Below, in pieces: positions 17,410 through 26,842 of a stretch of 64,000 nucleotides of DNA (position 1 is its first letter; each line of letters opens with the position of its first letter). Below the pieces are notes generated by a model, which saw only the letters and a list, made by a program, of their open reading frames with translations, had not been told where the DNA came from and did no database searches. Source of the stretch: Aliiroseovarius sediminis (lineage in GTDB: Bacteria; Pseudomonadota; Alphaproteobacteria; Rhodobacterales; Rhodobacteraceae); NCBI RefSeq assembly GCF_022678485.1, contig NZ_JALBYP010000035.1, positions 434,001 through 498,000 of the forward strand. The letters are read 5' to 3'. Position numbers and translations under genes: made by a program.

Positions 17410-18597
17410 GTGACTGATACCAAAATCGAAATCCGCACCCACAACAGCCTGTCCAGCATCGCAGCCCGCGATTGGGATGCCTGCGCCGGTCCCGAAGCAT
17501 CAGATGGCGTCCGCTCCATCGACCCGTTCACAACCCATCGGTTCCTGTTGGCGTTAGAGAAATCGGGCAGTGTGGGCGGACGAACGGGATGGCAGCCGCA
17601 CTACCTCAGCGTTCACGCCGGGGGGCAGGTGATCGCCGTCGCCCCCTTGTATGCCAAGACGCACAGCCAAGGCGAATATGTGTTCGATCACAGTTGGGCC
17701 GATGCCTACGACCGCGCGGGCGGGCAGTACTATCCAAAGCTGCAATTGGCCGTTCCGTTCACACCCGTAACCGGGCGGCGTTTTCTCACCCGGCCCGGCC
17801 ATGATGCCATCGGACGCGCCGGGTTGGTGCAAGGCATGATGCAGATCGCGACGGAAAACGGGCTGAGCTCGGCGCATATCACCTTCTGCACCGAAGACGA
17901 GGCCCAGGCAGGGGCGCAGATGGGCTTGCTTCATCGCATTGGGCAACAGTTTCACTGGGAAAACCACGGCTATGCCGATTTCGATGATTTTCTGAGTGGC
18001 CTAAGTTCGCGGAAGCGCAAACAGCTTCGAAAAGAGCGCCGGCAAGCCCAAGAATTCGGCGGCCGTATCGCAGCCTTCACCGGCGACGACATCCAGTCCC
18101 ATCATTGGGACACTTTCTGGCATTTTTATCAGGACACGGGCGCGCGCAAATGGGGCCGCCCTTATTTGACGCGCGCGTTCTTTGATGAATTGCACGCCTC
18201 GATGCGCGATGACGTGTTACTAGTTTTTGCGCTGCGCGACGGTCGGCCGATTGCCGGGGCGCTGAACCTGATCGGACGAGATACTCTGTTTGGCCGCTAT
18301 TGGGGCGCGTCAGAACACCATCCCTGCCTGCATTTCGAACTGTGTTATTATCAGGCCATCGACTTCGCCATCCAACACAATCTACAGCGGGTCGAGGCGG
18401 GCGCGCAGGGTGAACACAAACTTGCGCGCGGCTATTTGCCGGTCACCACCCATTCACTGCACTGGATCGCCGAACCCAGCTTTCGCGATGCGGTCAGTGA
18501 ATTTTTAGGCGCCGAGAAAAGGGCCGTCGAGGGAGATATGGATATCCTGACCTCATACGGCCCTTTTCGGAAAACGGTGATCGACGAAGGCGACTAG
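17410..18597 (+). CDS. FemAB/GNAT-like protein (DUF482 family)
   Basis: A 395-residue cytosolic protein with the pattern of the DUF482/peptidogalycan family: an N-terminal EIRTHNSLSSI, a central basic stretch LSSRKRKQLRKERR near residues 197-210, and a C-terminal acyl-CoA-type fold with YWGASEHHPCLHFELCYYQAI. GNAT-like folds transfer acyl or aminoacyl groups; the true substrate is unknown. The GTG at 17410 was chosen because it gives the usual family N-terminus; an upstream TTG at 17359 overlaps the previous gene. It converges with the peroxiredoxin, with stop codons overlapping. Confidence 0.78.
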   Translation: MTDTKIEIRTHNSLSSIAARDWDACAGPEASDGVRSIDPFTTHRFLLALEKSGSVGGRTGWQPHYLSVHAGGQVIAVAPLYAKTHSQGEYVFDHSWADAYDRAGGQYYPKLQLAVPFTPVTGRRFLTRPGHDAIGRAGLVQGMMQIATENGLSSAHITFCTEDEAQAGAQMGLLHRIGQQFHWENHGYADFDDFLSGLSSRKRKQLRKERRQAQEFGGRIAAFTGDDIQSHHWDTFWHFYQDTGARKWGRPYLTRAFFDELHASMRDDVLLVFALRDGRPIAGALNLIGRDTLFGRYWGASEHHPCLHFELCYYQAIDFAIQHNLQRVEAGAQGEHKLARGYLPVTTHSLHWIAEPSFRDAVSEFLGAEKRAVEGDMDILTSYGPFRKTVIDEGD

Positions 18598-19088
18598 GAC
18601 TGCATGTCGGCCAACAGCGCCTCGCCCCCTGATGTTTCGCAAACACCCGGATTTTCTTCAGCGTTCAACACCTTGACCACGCCGTCTTCCGCATAAAGCG
18701 CATAGCGGCGCGAGCGGTTGATCAGGCCGGCGGGCGGTGCATCGAACACCATGCCCACGTCGCGCGTGAACGACCCGTCGGCATCGCCCAGCATGGTAAT
18801 GCCGGCTTCGGTCGCGCCGGTGCTTTCGCCCCAAGCCTGCATGACAAATGGATCATTCACTGAGATACAGATGACCTCGTCCACGCCTTTCTTGTCAAAA
18901 TCGGGCTTTGTGCGCATGAAACTGGGCACATGCGCGGTCGTGCAAGTGCCGGTATAAGCTCCCGGAAGGGCGAAGATCACGACCTTGCGCCCTTTGGTCA
19001 GGGACGACAGTTCAACCGGCTCTGGCCCGTCATCCCCCATTTGCAACAACGTCGCATTCGGTAGTTTGTCACCAACTGATAGAGTCAT
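18594..19088 (-). CDS. Peroxiredoxin, Prx5 type
   Basis: A 164-residue thiol peroxidase. The peroxidatic Cys lies in PGAYTGTCTTAHVPSF (about residue 50) and the fold markers VVIFALPG and WGESTGA are present. A second Cys near the C-terminus (GVCETSGG) could act as resolving residue. It reduces H2O2 or alkyl hydroperoxides in the cytosol. The ATG at 19088 starts the family-typical MTLSVGDKLP; upstream in-frame codons lack a better ribosome site. No glutaredoxin domain is fused. Confidence 0.88.
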   Translation of the reverse strand: MTLSVGDKLPNATLLQMGDDGPEPVELSSLTKGRKVVIFALPGAYTGTCTTAHVPSFMRTKPDFDKKGVDEVICISVNDPFVMQAWGESTGATEAGITMLGDADGSFTRDVGMVFDAPPAGLINRSRRYALYAEDGVVKVLNAEENPGVCETSGGEALLADMQS

Positions 19089-19171
19089 TTTTAACATCCC
19101 TGATTGTGTTTCCACTGCTCCTAGTCATAGTCTGCAAACCGCGTCAGGTCAGCAGAAAATGGAAGCCCCGC

Positions 19172-20380
19172 ATGTCTCACATTATTGTCATCGGCGCCGG
19201 GCAAGCCGGTGCGTCGCTTGTTGCCAAGCTTCGAAACTCGGGTTTTGACGGCAAAATCACCCTGATCGGGGCCGAAACCGCGCCACCCTACCAACGCCCG
19301 CCACTGTCGAAAGCCTATCTGCTGGGTGAAATGGATGAGGAGCGTTTGTATCTGCGCCCCGAAAGCTTCTATGCCGAAAATGATATCACCTTGCGGTTGG
19401 GCACCCTTGTAGACGCGATCGACCCCGAACGGCGCGAAGTGGTGATTGGGGACGAGCGCATCGCCTATGATCAATTAGCGTTGACCACCGGATCTGTGCC
19501 GCGCCTCCTGCCCGACGCCATCGGCGGCAGATTGCAGGGCGTCCATGTGGTGCGCACCCTTGCGGATGTGAACCGGATGGCGCCGGAATTTACGCAAGGT
19601 CGCCGCGTGTTGATCATCGGCGGTGGGTATATCGGGCTTGAGGCCGCAGCGGTCGCGGCCAAGAAAGGTTTGCACGTCACACTGGTCGAGATGGCCGACC
19701 GTCTTCTTCAAAGGGTGGCTGCGCCTGAAACCTCGTCCTATTTCCGGGCGCTGCATACAGCACACGGTGTCGATATTCGCGAAGGTATCGGGCTGGAGCG
19801 GTTAACTGGTGACGGGCGCATCAGCGGTGCAGTCCTGTCTGATGGCACAAAGCTGGACCTCGACTTTGCCGTGGTCGGTGTGGGCATTGCACCCAACACC
19901 GATCTGGCCCAGGCTGCGGGGCTTCGGATTGACAACGGCATCTGGACAGACGCGCAGGGTCGAACATCTGACCCGGCCATCTGGGCTGCTGGCGACTGCA
20001 CGTCCTTCCCGTATCGCGGGGGACGGATTCGGCTGGAAAGTGTGCCGAACGCCATTGATCAGGCGGAAGTGGTCGCTTGCAATATGATGGGTGAAGCAGT
20101 CGATTACGTGGCGAAACCTTGGTTCTGGTCAGATCAGTACGACGTAAAGCTGCAAATCGCCGGGTTGAACTTGGGCTATGATAATGTGGTCACACGACGG
20201 GGTGAACATGATGGCAGCACCAGCTTTTGGTATTATCGAGGCGATCAATTGCTGGCAGTCGATGCGATGAACGACCCACGCGCGTATATGGTTGGCAAGC
20301 GTCTGATCGAGGCTGGTAAAACCGCAGACAAGGCAACCGTCGCTGACCCATCCGCCGACTTGAAACCGCTGCTGAGATGA
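19172..20380 (+). CDS. FAD-dependent NAD(P)H:ferredoxin oxidoreductase
   Basis: A 402-residue flavoprotein of the ferredoxin reductase class used with cytochrome P450 or Rieske oxygenases. Two dinucleotide folds are seen: FAD binding at VIGAGQAGAS (residues 6-15) and NAD(P) binding at IIGGGYIGLE (about 150-159), with the FAD-closing WAAGDCTSFP near residue 270. The ATG at 19172 gives the family start MSHIIVIGAG. Its physiological ferredoxin is not adjacent. The stop overlaps the rsmD start (ATGA at 20377). Confidence 0.87.
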   Translation: MSHIIVIGAGQAGASLVAKLRNSGFDGKITLIGAETAPPYQRPPLSKAYLLGEMDEERLYLRPESFYAENDITLRLGTLVDAIDPERREVVIGDERIAYDQLALTTGSVPRLLPDAIGGRLQGVHVVRTLADVNRMAPEFTQGRRVLIIGGGYIGLEAAAVAAKKGLHVTLVEMADRLLQRVAAPETSSYFRALHTAHGVDIREGIGLERLTGDGRISGAVLSDGTKLDLDFAVVGVGIAPNTDLAQAAGLRIDNGIWTDAQGRTSDPAIWAAGDCTSFPYRGGRIRLESVPNAIDQAEVVACNMMGEAVDYVAKPWFWSDQYDVKLQIAGLNLGYDNVVTRRGEHDGSTSFWYYRGDQLLAVDAMNDPRAYMVGKRLIEAGKTADKATVADPSADLKPLLR

Positions 20381-20931
20381 GGATCATCGCCGGTCGGTTT
20401 CGCGGCCTGACTCTGGCCAGCGTGGGTAAAGGAGACGCGGGCGCGCATTTGCGCCCGACGTCGGACCGGGTGCGGGAAAGCCTTTTTTCGATGCTGACCG
20501 GCGGGCGGTTCGGCGACCCCGTCGAGGGCGCGAAGGTGTTGGACCTGTTTGCCGGCACCGGCGCATTGGGGCTTGAGGCGCTGTCGCGCGGGGCGGCGCA
20601 TGTGACGTTTGTCGATGATGGCCGCAAGGCACAGACGCTGATCCACGAAAACATCGCGAAATGCCGTTGCGCCGATCAGGTCACAGTGTTGAAACGCGAC
20701 GCCACGCGCCTGCCGGGTGGGTCACCGTATGATCTGATCTTTCTGGACCCGCCTTATGGCAAAGGCTTGGGCGAAAAGGCACTGGACGCCGCAAGCAAGG
20801 GCGGCTGGATTGCACCAAACGCGCTGATCGTATGGGAGGAAAGTGCTACAATTGCCCCGCCGGATGGGGTGACCCTGCTGGATACGCGACAGTATGGAGA
20901 TACCGTGATCTCGGTTCTAAGGCGGGTCTAG
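20377..20931 (+). CDS. rsmD: 16S rRNA (guanine-N2-966) methyltransferase RsmD
   Basis: A 184-residue Rossmann methyltransferase. The signature set is complete: MRIIAGRFRG at the start, RPTSDRVRESLF, the SAM-binding LDLFAGTGALGLEAL and the catalytic FLDPPYGKGL. It methylates G966 of 16S rRNA. Length and order match the family. Overlap with the reductase gene suggests one transcript. Confidence 0.93.
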   Translation: MRIIAGRFRGLTLASVGKGDAGAHLRPTSDRVRESLFSMLTGGRFGDPVEGAKVLDLFAGTGALGLEALSRGAAHVTFVDDGRKAQTLIHENIAKCRCADQVTVLKRDATRLPGGSPYDLIFLDPPYGKGLGEKALDAASKGGWIAPNALIVWEESATIAPPDGVTLLDTRQYGDTVISVLRRV

Positions 20932-20938
20932 GCGCCGC

Positions 20939-21997
20939 CTATTGTGCCCTTGTCACGTCCACCGCTGCGCGCGCATCGTCAACCATCGCCGCACCGTCCA
21001 ACCCTTTCTGGTTCATATCTTCGATCCATTCGGCAATGACCTCATCCCCCAAGGCGCGGATTTTAGCGGTTTGTTCCTCCGAGATTTCGGCAATGATATT
21101 TCCGTCCGCGGCCATCGCCTCGCGCCCTTCGATATCGCCAGTGTCATAGGCGCGTCCGGCCCATGCGGATGTATAAAAGCCCGAATTCGCGTCAATCACC
21201 ACTTTCAGGTCATCGGGCAGTCCGTCATATACATCCTTGTTCATCGCCCAGATGAAAAACAGGTTATAAAGCGACTTGTCGCCTGCAACGTCTGTGTGAC
21301 TATCCGCAAGTTCGTTCAGCTTAAGCGAAGGCGCCATTTCCCACGTGATCACACCGCCATCCAGCACCCCCTTGGCCAGAGCCTCGGGAAAGGCCGGGAC
21401 GGGCATCCCGATGGGGATCGCGCCAAGCTTATCTAACAGCAGCGTCGCGGTGCGTGACGGGCCGCGCAGTTTCAGGTTCTGAAAGTCTGCAACGGAGGCA
21501 ATCGGGTCGCCCTTCTTGTGAACGATCCCGCGCCCATGCATGTGTGCGGCGATGACCTTTACATCCGCAAAGTCGTCCATCAAGTATTTCTGGGTATAGA
21601 CCCAAGCCGCTTTGGATGCCTCTTCACCGGATTTTGTTGTCATGAAAGGAAGCTCCATCGCTTCGCTTTCGGGGAAGCGACCGGGTTGATAGCCGGGAAT
21701 GACCCAACCCCCATCAATCGCACCGTCGCGGATCAGGTCATATTGGCTGCTGGCTTTGCCGCCCAATTGCATGGCCGGATACAGTTCAACCTTGATACGC
21801 CCACCGGAGTCTTTTTCGACCTTCTCGGCCCAAGGGGTCATGAAATAAGTTGGGCTGGACGACAAGGGCGACACAAAATGCTGAAATCGCAACGTGACCT
21901 CTTGCGCGATACCGGCGCTGGCCGACATCGCAAGGGCGGTCGCCGCAGCAAGGGATGTGATGATGGATTTCGGGGCAAAGGGGCGGAAGTGGGTCAT
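20939..21997 (-). CDS. TRAP transporter substrate-binding protein (DctP family)
   Basis: A 352-residue periplasmic binding protein. A signal peptide (about 1-31, ending GIAQ) precedes the family pattern LRFQHFVSPLSSSP and the central LRGPSRTATLLLDKLGA with the conserved Arg that binds the ligand carboxylate, then WEMAPSL. The ATG at 21997 has GGAGGG six bases upstream. It delivers organic acids to a DctQM permease. No dctQ or dctM gene is adjacent on either side, so this is an orphan binding protein in this window. Confidence 0.88.
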   Translation of the reverse strand: MTHFRPFAPKSIITSLAAATALAMSASAGIAQEVTLRFQHFVSPLSSSPTYFMTPWAEKVEKDSGGRIKVELYPAMQLGGKASSQYDLIRDGAIDGGWVIPGYQPGRFPESEAMELPFMTTKSGEEASKAAWVYTQKYLMDDFADVKVIAAHMHGRGIVHKKGDPIASVADFQNLKLRGPSRTATLLLDKLGAIPIGMPVPAFPEALAKGVLDGGVITWEMAPSLKLNELADSHTDVAGDKSLYNLFFIWAMNKDVYDGLPDDLKVVIDANSGFYTSAWAGRAYDTGDIEGREAMAADGNIIAEISEEQTAKIRALGDEVIAEWIEDMNQKGLDGAAMVDDARAAVDVTRAQ

Positions 21998-22223
21998 CTG
22001 ACACCCTCCGATTTTTTCGTAAGGACAGCCGCGCACGTTGGTCGCGGAAGCCGCAGCACCTATTGCACCACGGCATAGCGAACCTATGCAGGGCAGCTTG
22101 CGAGTGCAATTGAAAAACGGCACCGCGCGTGACCTCTGAAAATCAATGCTCGAATGGTGCTGATCTTGAACGGATTTTTTCGTGTCGCGGGGAAAAGCAG
22201 CAAAAGCTTCCCCTAGGTCAATG

Positions 22224-23072
22224 TCAATCCCACGTCGGGTGGAATTTCCCTGCGGGGGACAGAGTGAAAATCTCGCACCCGCCTGCCGTCACCCCGATTG
22301 AGTGTTCAAACTGCGCCGAAAGTGATTTATCGCGGGTGATCGCCGTCCACTCATCGGGCAGGACCTTTGTCTCGGGCCGGCCCAGATTAACCATCGGTTC
22401 GATAGTGAAGAACATGCCTTCTTCCAGCACTGGCCCATGTCCGGGGCGGCCATAATGCAAAACGTTGGGCGGCGCATGGAACACCTGCCCCAGCCCGTGA
22501 CCGCAGAAATCGCGCACGACGGACATGCGGTGGCTTTCCACATGCGTCTGGATGGCGTGACCGATATCGCCGAAGGTGTTGCCGGGGCGCACAGCCTCGA
22601 TCCCTTTCATCAGGGCGTCATGGGTCACCTGGATCAGGCGATCCGCAAAGGGTTTGATTTTGCCAACCTTATACATGCGGCTTGTGTCGCCATACCAACC
22701 ATCGACGATAACGGTCACATCCACGTTCAGTATGTCACCGTCTATCAACTCGTCATGCTTGCGCGCCGATTTTTCATTCTTGCCTTTGGGCGTTTTCGAT
22801 CCCGGAATACCGTGACAGACCACGTGGTTCAGCGAAATGCAGGACGCGTGTTTGTAACCCTTGTAACCGATGGTCGCAGAGACCGCGCCGGCCTCGTCCA
22901 CCATCGCTTCAATTGCAGCGTCAACTTCGGCAGTCGTCACACCCGGCGCCATCATGGGGGCGATGCGGTCCAGAATATCGGCGGCCAAATGCCCCGCCTT
23001 GTGCATCCCGGCGAAATCAGAGCTGTCATAAAGGCGGATGCCTTCTTTGGTCACGCGCATGGTGTCGTCCAT
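22224..23072 (-). CDS. map: Type I methionine aminopeptidase
   Basis: A 282-residue metallopeptidase that removes the initiator Met from nascent chains. The metal ligands are visible in order: the DGDILNVDVTVIVDGWYGDTSR stretch (first two Asp, both parts here in sequence), CGHGLGQVFH (His), and FFTIEPM (Glu). The ATG at 23072 follows AGAAGGA by seven bases. Length is a little over the E. coli enzyme because of a short N-terminal extension. Close to sfsA on the same strand (36 bases apart). Confidence 0.93.
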   Translation of the reverse strand: MDDTMRVTKEGIRLYDSSDFAGMHKAGHLAADILDRIAPMMAPGVTTAEVDAAIEAMVDEAGAVSATIGYKGYKHASCISLNHVVCHGIPGSKTPKGKNEKSARKHDELIDGDILNVDVTVIVDGWYGDTSRMYKVGKIKPFADRLIQVTHDALMKGIEAVRPGNTFGDIGHAIQTHVESHRMSVVRDFCGHGLGQVFHAPPNVLHYGRPGHGPVLEEGMFFTIEPMVNLGRPETKVLPDEWTAITRDKSLSAQFEHSIGVTAGGCEIFTLSPAGKFHPTWD

Positions 23073-23108
23073 GGAAAAATCCTTCTGCTTCGCCCCTAAA
23101 TACGGTGT

Positions 23109-23807
23109 TCAAGCCAAAGACGCCAGAGGGGCGCCGACCGTAATTCCGTCCGGGCTGATCCGCGCGCCCAGCACCATCACTTCGACACCCGCCGCGCGGG
23201 CGGCATCAAAAGCGGCGCCATAGGTGGGGTCGATATCCCGCGCCAGATCGAACCGGTCACAATCTGTGCGCTGCACCAAGTAAAGCATCACAGCGCGATG
23301 ACCCTGACCGACCATGGTGGCCAGTTCACCAAGATGTTTGGTCCCGCGCGCGGTGACGCTGTCGGGAAACTCCGCCAAGCCGGGCTGGCGGCTTAACGTC
23401 ACGGACTTGACCTCGACATAGGTCAGCCCGTCACCTTCCAGCAGGAAATCAATGCGGCTGTTTTCACCGTATTTCACCTCGGCCCGGACGGTGTGATAGT
23501 CATTCAGCCCGCCAACCTCGTGCGCCTGCAGGGCCGCGCGCAGGGCACGGTTGGGGATCGACGTGTCAACGCCGGTGAAATGCCCGTTCTGATGATCGAC
23601 CAGCCGCCAGCCAAACTTCAGCTTCTTCCTGGGATCGTCATTCGGCTCCAGCCAGATCTTCGTCCCTGGCACGGCCAGCCCCATCATCGATCCGGGATTG
23701 GCGCAATGCGCCGTCACTTCGCGCCCGTCATCCAGCACACAATCGGCAAGGAACCGTTTGTAGCGTCGGACAAGAATTGCGGGCACAAGAGGGCTGGGAA
23801 ATTTCAT
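23109..23807 (-). CDS. sfsA: Sugar fermentation stimulation protein homologue SfsA
   Basis: A 232-residue cytosolic protein. The N-terminus FPSPLVPAILVRRYKRFLADC, then CANPGSM and the nuclease-like IDFLLEGDGLTYVEVKSVTL are family landmarks, the latter with the PD-(D/E)XK-like catalytic pattern. The cellular role is unsettled (nucleic-acid binding, maltose gene effects in E. coli). It lies head to head with the cinA-like gene with 38 bases between the starts, so the two share a promoter region. Confidence 0.9.
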   Translation of the reverse strand: MKFPSPLVPAILVRRYKRFLADCVLDDGREVTAHCANPGSMMGLAVPGTKIWLEPNDDPRKKLKFGWRLVDHQNGHFTGVDTSIPNRALRAALQAHEVGGLNDYHTVRAEVKYGENSRIDFLLEGDGLTYVEVKSVTLSRQPGLAEFPDSVTARGTKHLGELATMVGQGHRAVMLYLVQRTDCDRFDLARDIDPTYGAAFDAARAAGVEVMVLGARISPDGITVGAPLASLA

Positions 23808-23845
23808 AAAGCGGGCCTATACCGGAAGAAGAAAAGGAACAAGCC

Positions 23846-24574
23846 ATGCCGAACCCGACCGCCGCCATGCTGGTCATCGGAGACGAGATTTTGTCAGGCC
23901 GGACAAGGGATGCCAACATGCATCATCTTGCGGGCAAGCTGACCGAATGCGGTATCGACCTGAAAGAGGTGCGTGTCGTGTCTGATGACCCGCGCGCAAT
24001 TGAGGCTGCGGTGAAAGAACTTGCTGGCCGTTTCGATCACGTCTTTACCTCGGGCGGGATCGGGCCAACCCATGACGACATCACCGCCGACTGCATCGCA
24101 CGCGCGTTCGGCGACCATATCGACATTCGCGACGATGCCCGCAACCTGCTGGCCGCGCATTATGCCGCCAAAGGTCAGGAATTCAACGAAGCGCGGCAGC
24201 GTATGGCCCGCATCCCTGATCGCGCGACGCTTATCGAAAACCCGGTGTCAGCCGCGCCCGGTTTCACACTCGAAAACGTTAATGTCATGGCGGGCGTTCC
24301 GTCTGTTTTCAAAGCGATGGTCGACAGCGTTTTGCCCGGCCTGACAGGCGGTGCGCCGTTGCAATCACGCTCCATCCGCATCGAACGCGGCGAGGGCGAG
24401 ATCGCTGGACCCCTTGGCAAGCTGGCCGCAGATTATGCCGATCTGGGCTTTGGTTCATATCCATTCATCGAACATGGGCAATTCGGTGCCAATGTCGTAA
24501 TCCGCGGCACCGATGCCGCCCGGCTTAACGCCGCCGCCCGCGCCTTGTTCCAACTTTTTCCGGAGGCCAAATGA
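23846..24574 (+). CDS. CinA N-terminal-type (molybdopterin-binding fold) protein
   Basis: A 242-residue protein carrying only the MoCF-like domain of CinA: MLVIGDEILSGRTRDAN near the start, TSGGIGPTHDDIT around residue 68, and GVPSVF around 152. The C-terminal nicotinamide-nucleotide amidohydrolase domain of full CinA is missing, as in many alphaproteobacterial homologues. Related proteins have ADP-ribose pyrophosphatase activity. RBS AAAAGGA precedes the ATG. The stop overlaps the next start (ATGA at 24571). Confidence 0.87.
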   Translation: MPNPTAAMLVIGDEILSGRTRDANMHHLAGKLTECGIDLKEVRVVSDDPRAIEAAVKELAGRFDHVFTSGGIGPTHDDITADCIARAFGDHIDIRDDARNLLAAHYAAKGQEFNEARQRMARIPDRATLIENPVSAAPGFTLENVNVMAGVPSVFKAMVDSVLPGLTGGAPLQSRSIRIERGEGEIAGPLGKLAADYADLGFGSYPFIEHGQFGANVVIRGTDAARLNAAARALFQLFPEAK

Positions 24575-25299
24575 AACGCGACCTTCCCAACGCCGACCAG
24601 ATCATCGAAGCCAGCGAGGCAACATGGCCCCCCGCCTCCACCCAACGCGTGGGAGCATGGGTCATACGCGATGGCGCGGGCGGCGGTAAGCGGGCGTCGG
24701 CAGCGACCGAAAGCTGGCCGACCACCGAAGCAGACCTGCCGGTCGCCGAAAAAGCGATGCGCGCGCAGGGCATGGACCCGTTGTTCCAGATCCGGCATGG
24801 CGATGAGAATTTGGACGATATGCTGGAGAAACACGGCTATCACGTTGTCGATCCGGTTAATTTCTGGGTATCGCATGTTGACGATTTGGCCAATGACGCC
24901 CCGCCGCCCGTGTCTGCATTTTGCGCTTGGCCTGCTCTGTCGATCATGGACGAGCTTTGGGAACGAGGCGGCATCGGGGCGGACCGGCGCGCCGTGATGG
25001 CTCGTGCAGCTTGCCCCAAGACCGCGCTGCTTGCGCGGACAGACGACAAGCCGTCAGGCGTCGGCTTCGTGGGCATTCACGGTGACATCGCCATGGTGCA
25101 CGCCCTGCATGTCGACGAAAAGATGCGGCGGCGGGGCACCGGTCAAAACCTGATGAAGCAGGCCGCCATCTGGGCAAAGGAACAGGGCGCGAAATACGTA
25201 GCCCTGATCGTGACCCAAGGCAACCACGCCGCCAATCCGCTTTATGCCAATATGGGAATGAACCTTGTCGGACATTACCATTACCGCACCAAACCATAG
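24571..25299 (+). CDS. GNAT-family N-acetyltransferase
   Basis: A 242-residue protein with an atypical N-terminal half and a C-terminal GNAT fold: MVHALHVDEKMRRRGTGQNLM (acetyl-CoA binding RRRGTG) and a final strand with LYANMGMNLVGHYHY. The first half (about 130 residues) looks like a second degenerate GNAT domain. The acceptor is unknown. It overlaps the cinA-like gene and is followed 12 bases later by the peroxidase-related gene, so the three form a probable operon. Confidence 0.82.
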   Translation: MKRDLPNADQIIEASEATWPPASTQRVGAWVIRDGAGGGKRASAATESWPTTEADLPVAEKAMRAQGMDPLFQIRHGDENLDDMLEKHGYHVVDPVNFWVSHVDDLANDAPPPVSAFCAWPALSIMDELWERGGIGADRRAVMARAACPKTALLARTDDKPSGVGFVGIHGDIAMVHALHVDEKMRRRGTGQNLMKQAAIWAKEQGAKYVALIVTQGNHAANPLYANMGMNLVGHYHYRTKP

Positions 25300-25311
25300 C
25301 CAGGGTATGCA

Positions 25312-25890
25312 ATGATGAAACATGACAATGACGGTGTGACTGCGCTGGACCTGCCAATGGTCGACCCGCTGCCCGAGGATATTCAGAAATACTTTGACAT
25401 CTGCGATGAAAAGCTGGGTCTGGTGCCGAATGTGTTGAAAGCCTATGCGTTCGACATGGAGAAGCTACGGGCCTTCTCGGCCATGTATAACGAACTTATG
25501 CTGGGCGAAAGCGGGCTGTCCAAATTGGAACGCGAGATGATTGCAGTTGTGGTCAGCTCGATCAACCGCTGCTGGTATTGCCAAGTCGCCCACGGGGCTG
25601 CCGTGCGTGCGCTGTCGGGCGATCCCAAGTTGGGCGAAGCAATGGTGATGAATTGGCGCGCCGCCGAACTGGACACGCGCCAACAGGCCATGCTCAGCTT
25701 TTCCGAGAAGATCACAAAAGCCTCGTCTGAAACAACCGAGGCTGACCGCGACGCGCTGCGGCAAGTCGGTTTTTCAGACCGTGACATCTGGGATATCGCA
25801 GCGACGGTCGGGTTCTTCTCAATGTCCAACCGCATGGCGTCGGCTGTCGGAATGCAGCCCAACGACGCCTATCACGCCCAAAACAGATAG
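25312..25890 (+). CDS. Peroxidase-related enzyme, AhpD/carboxymuconolactone-decarboxylase fold
   Basis: A 192-residue all-helical protein. The redox motif CWYCQVAHG (CxxC with the nearby His) near residue 87 is the AhpD hallmark, preceded by REMIAVVVSSINR. The C-terminal SMSNRMASAVGM and the approximately 190-residue length place it in the 'uncharacterised peroxidase-related' subgroup. It probably reduces hydroperoxides using a thiol relay. Two ATGs in tandem (25312, 25315) give nearly identical proteins. Confidence 0.85.
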   Translation: MMKHDNDGVTALDLPMVDPLPEDIQKYFDICDEKLGLVPNVLKAYAFDMEKLRAFSAMYNELMLGESGLSKLEREMIAVVVSSINRCWYCQVAHGAAVRALSGDPKLGEAMVMNWRAAELDTRQQAMLSFSEKITKASSETTEADRDALRQVGFSDRDIWDIAATVGFFSMSNRMASAVGMQPNDAYHAQNR

Positions 25891-25895
25891 CTGTG

Positions 25896-26831
25896 ATGGG
25901 TCGGCTTTCCCGATGCGCAGCTGGCTTGGCATGCCTTGCCGGACTGTCTTTTCCGGTCCACGCGCTCGATCTGCCCACAGGCGCGAAACTACGTGCGGAA
26001 CAGGCCCAGAACATGGCCCGCGTTGGTCTTGCGGTGGCCCGGTTCGACGGTGAAACCGTCCCCACAATCGCCACCGAAGGGCAGGTCATCCGGCAGGTCT
26101 GGAAGGTGGATGGCACCAGTCAGACCAGCTTTCAGATTCTGATCGCGCTGCGGGAACAGTTGCTTGAACAGGGTTTTGACATCCTTCTGCAATGCCAATC
26201 TGTATCCTGTGGCGGTTTTGATTTTCGGTTTGAAGTGGGCCATTTCAAGGCCCCCGACATATTTGTCGATCTGGGCGACTACCACTACCTCAGCGCGCGC
26301 AAGGACGACCACTTCATCAGTCTTCTGGTCAGTCGGTCGTACGAGGATGCGTTCATCGAACTGTTACAGGTTGACCCAGCAGGCAGCACCGGGGAAAGCG
26401 CATCCGCCAAGCCGGCCCCGGCCGCCCCGACAGAAGCGCGCGCACAGCCCGTCGGCCCGATAGGCATCACGCTGGAAACCACCGGACGGGCGGTTCTGAA
26501 AGGTCTGACCTTCACCACCGGGTCATCCGACCTAGCGGATGATGACGTGCCTGTTCTGGCCGAATTGGCGAAATATCTGGCCCAGAACCCCAACCGCCAG
26601 ATTGGCCTTGTCGGTCACACCGACGCGGTGGGCGGGTTGGATGGCAACGTGAACCTGTCACGCAAGCGCGCCACATCAGTCAAGAACAGTTTGGTCGAGC
26701 TTTACGGCGCAGACCCCGCGCAGCTTTCAGCTCACGGCGTCGGTTTTCTTTTGCCGCGCGCATCCAACTTGACCGACGAAGGTCGCAAACTGAATCGGCG
26801 TGTCGAGGCCGTTTTGATCAGCACGGAATAG
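25896..26831 (+). CDS. Exported OmpA-domain protein
   Basis: A 311-residue protein. A signal peptide (about 1-24, ending VHALD) leads to an N-terminal domain of about 150 residues with two Cys (CQSVSCGGFDF), a Pro/Ala-rich linker, and a C-terminal OmpA-like peptidoglycan-binding domain with the markers GLVGHTDAVGG and NLSRKRATSVKNSL, ending in LNRRVEAVL. It should tether an envelope component to peptidoglycan. The ATG at 25896 directly follows an in-frame GTG at 25893 that adds one residue. The N-terminal domain matches nothing I recognise. Confidence 0.85.
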   Translation: MGRLSRCAAGLACLAGLSFPVHALDLPTGAKLRAEQAQNMARVGLAVARFDGETVPTIATEGQVIRQVWKVDGTSQTSFQILIALREQLLEQGFDILLQCQSVSCGGFDFRFEVGHFKAPDIFVDLGDYHYLSARKDDHFISLLVSRSYEDAFIELLQVDPAGSTGESASAKPAPAAPTEARAQPVGPIGITLETTGRAVLKGLTFTTGSSDLADDDVPVLAELAKYLAQNPNRQIGLVGHTDAVGGLDGNVNLSRKRATSVKNSLVELYGADPAQLSAHGVGFLLPRASNLTDEGRKLNRRVEAVLISTE

Positions 26832-26842
26832 CGCCGGCTGGC

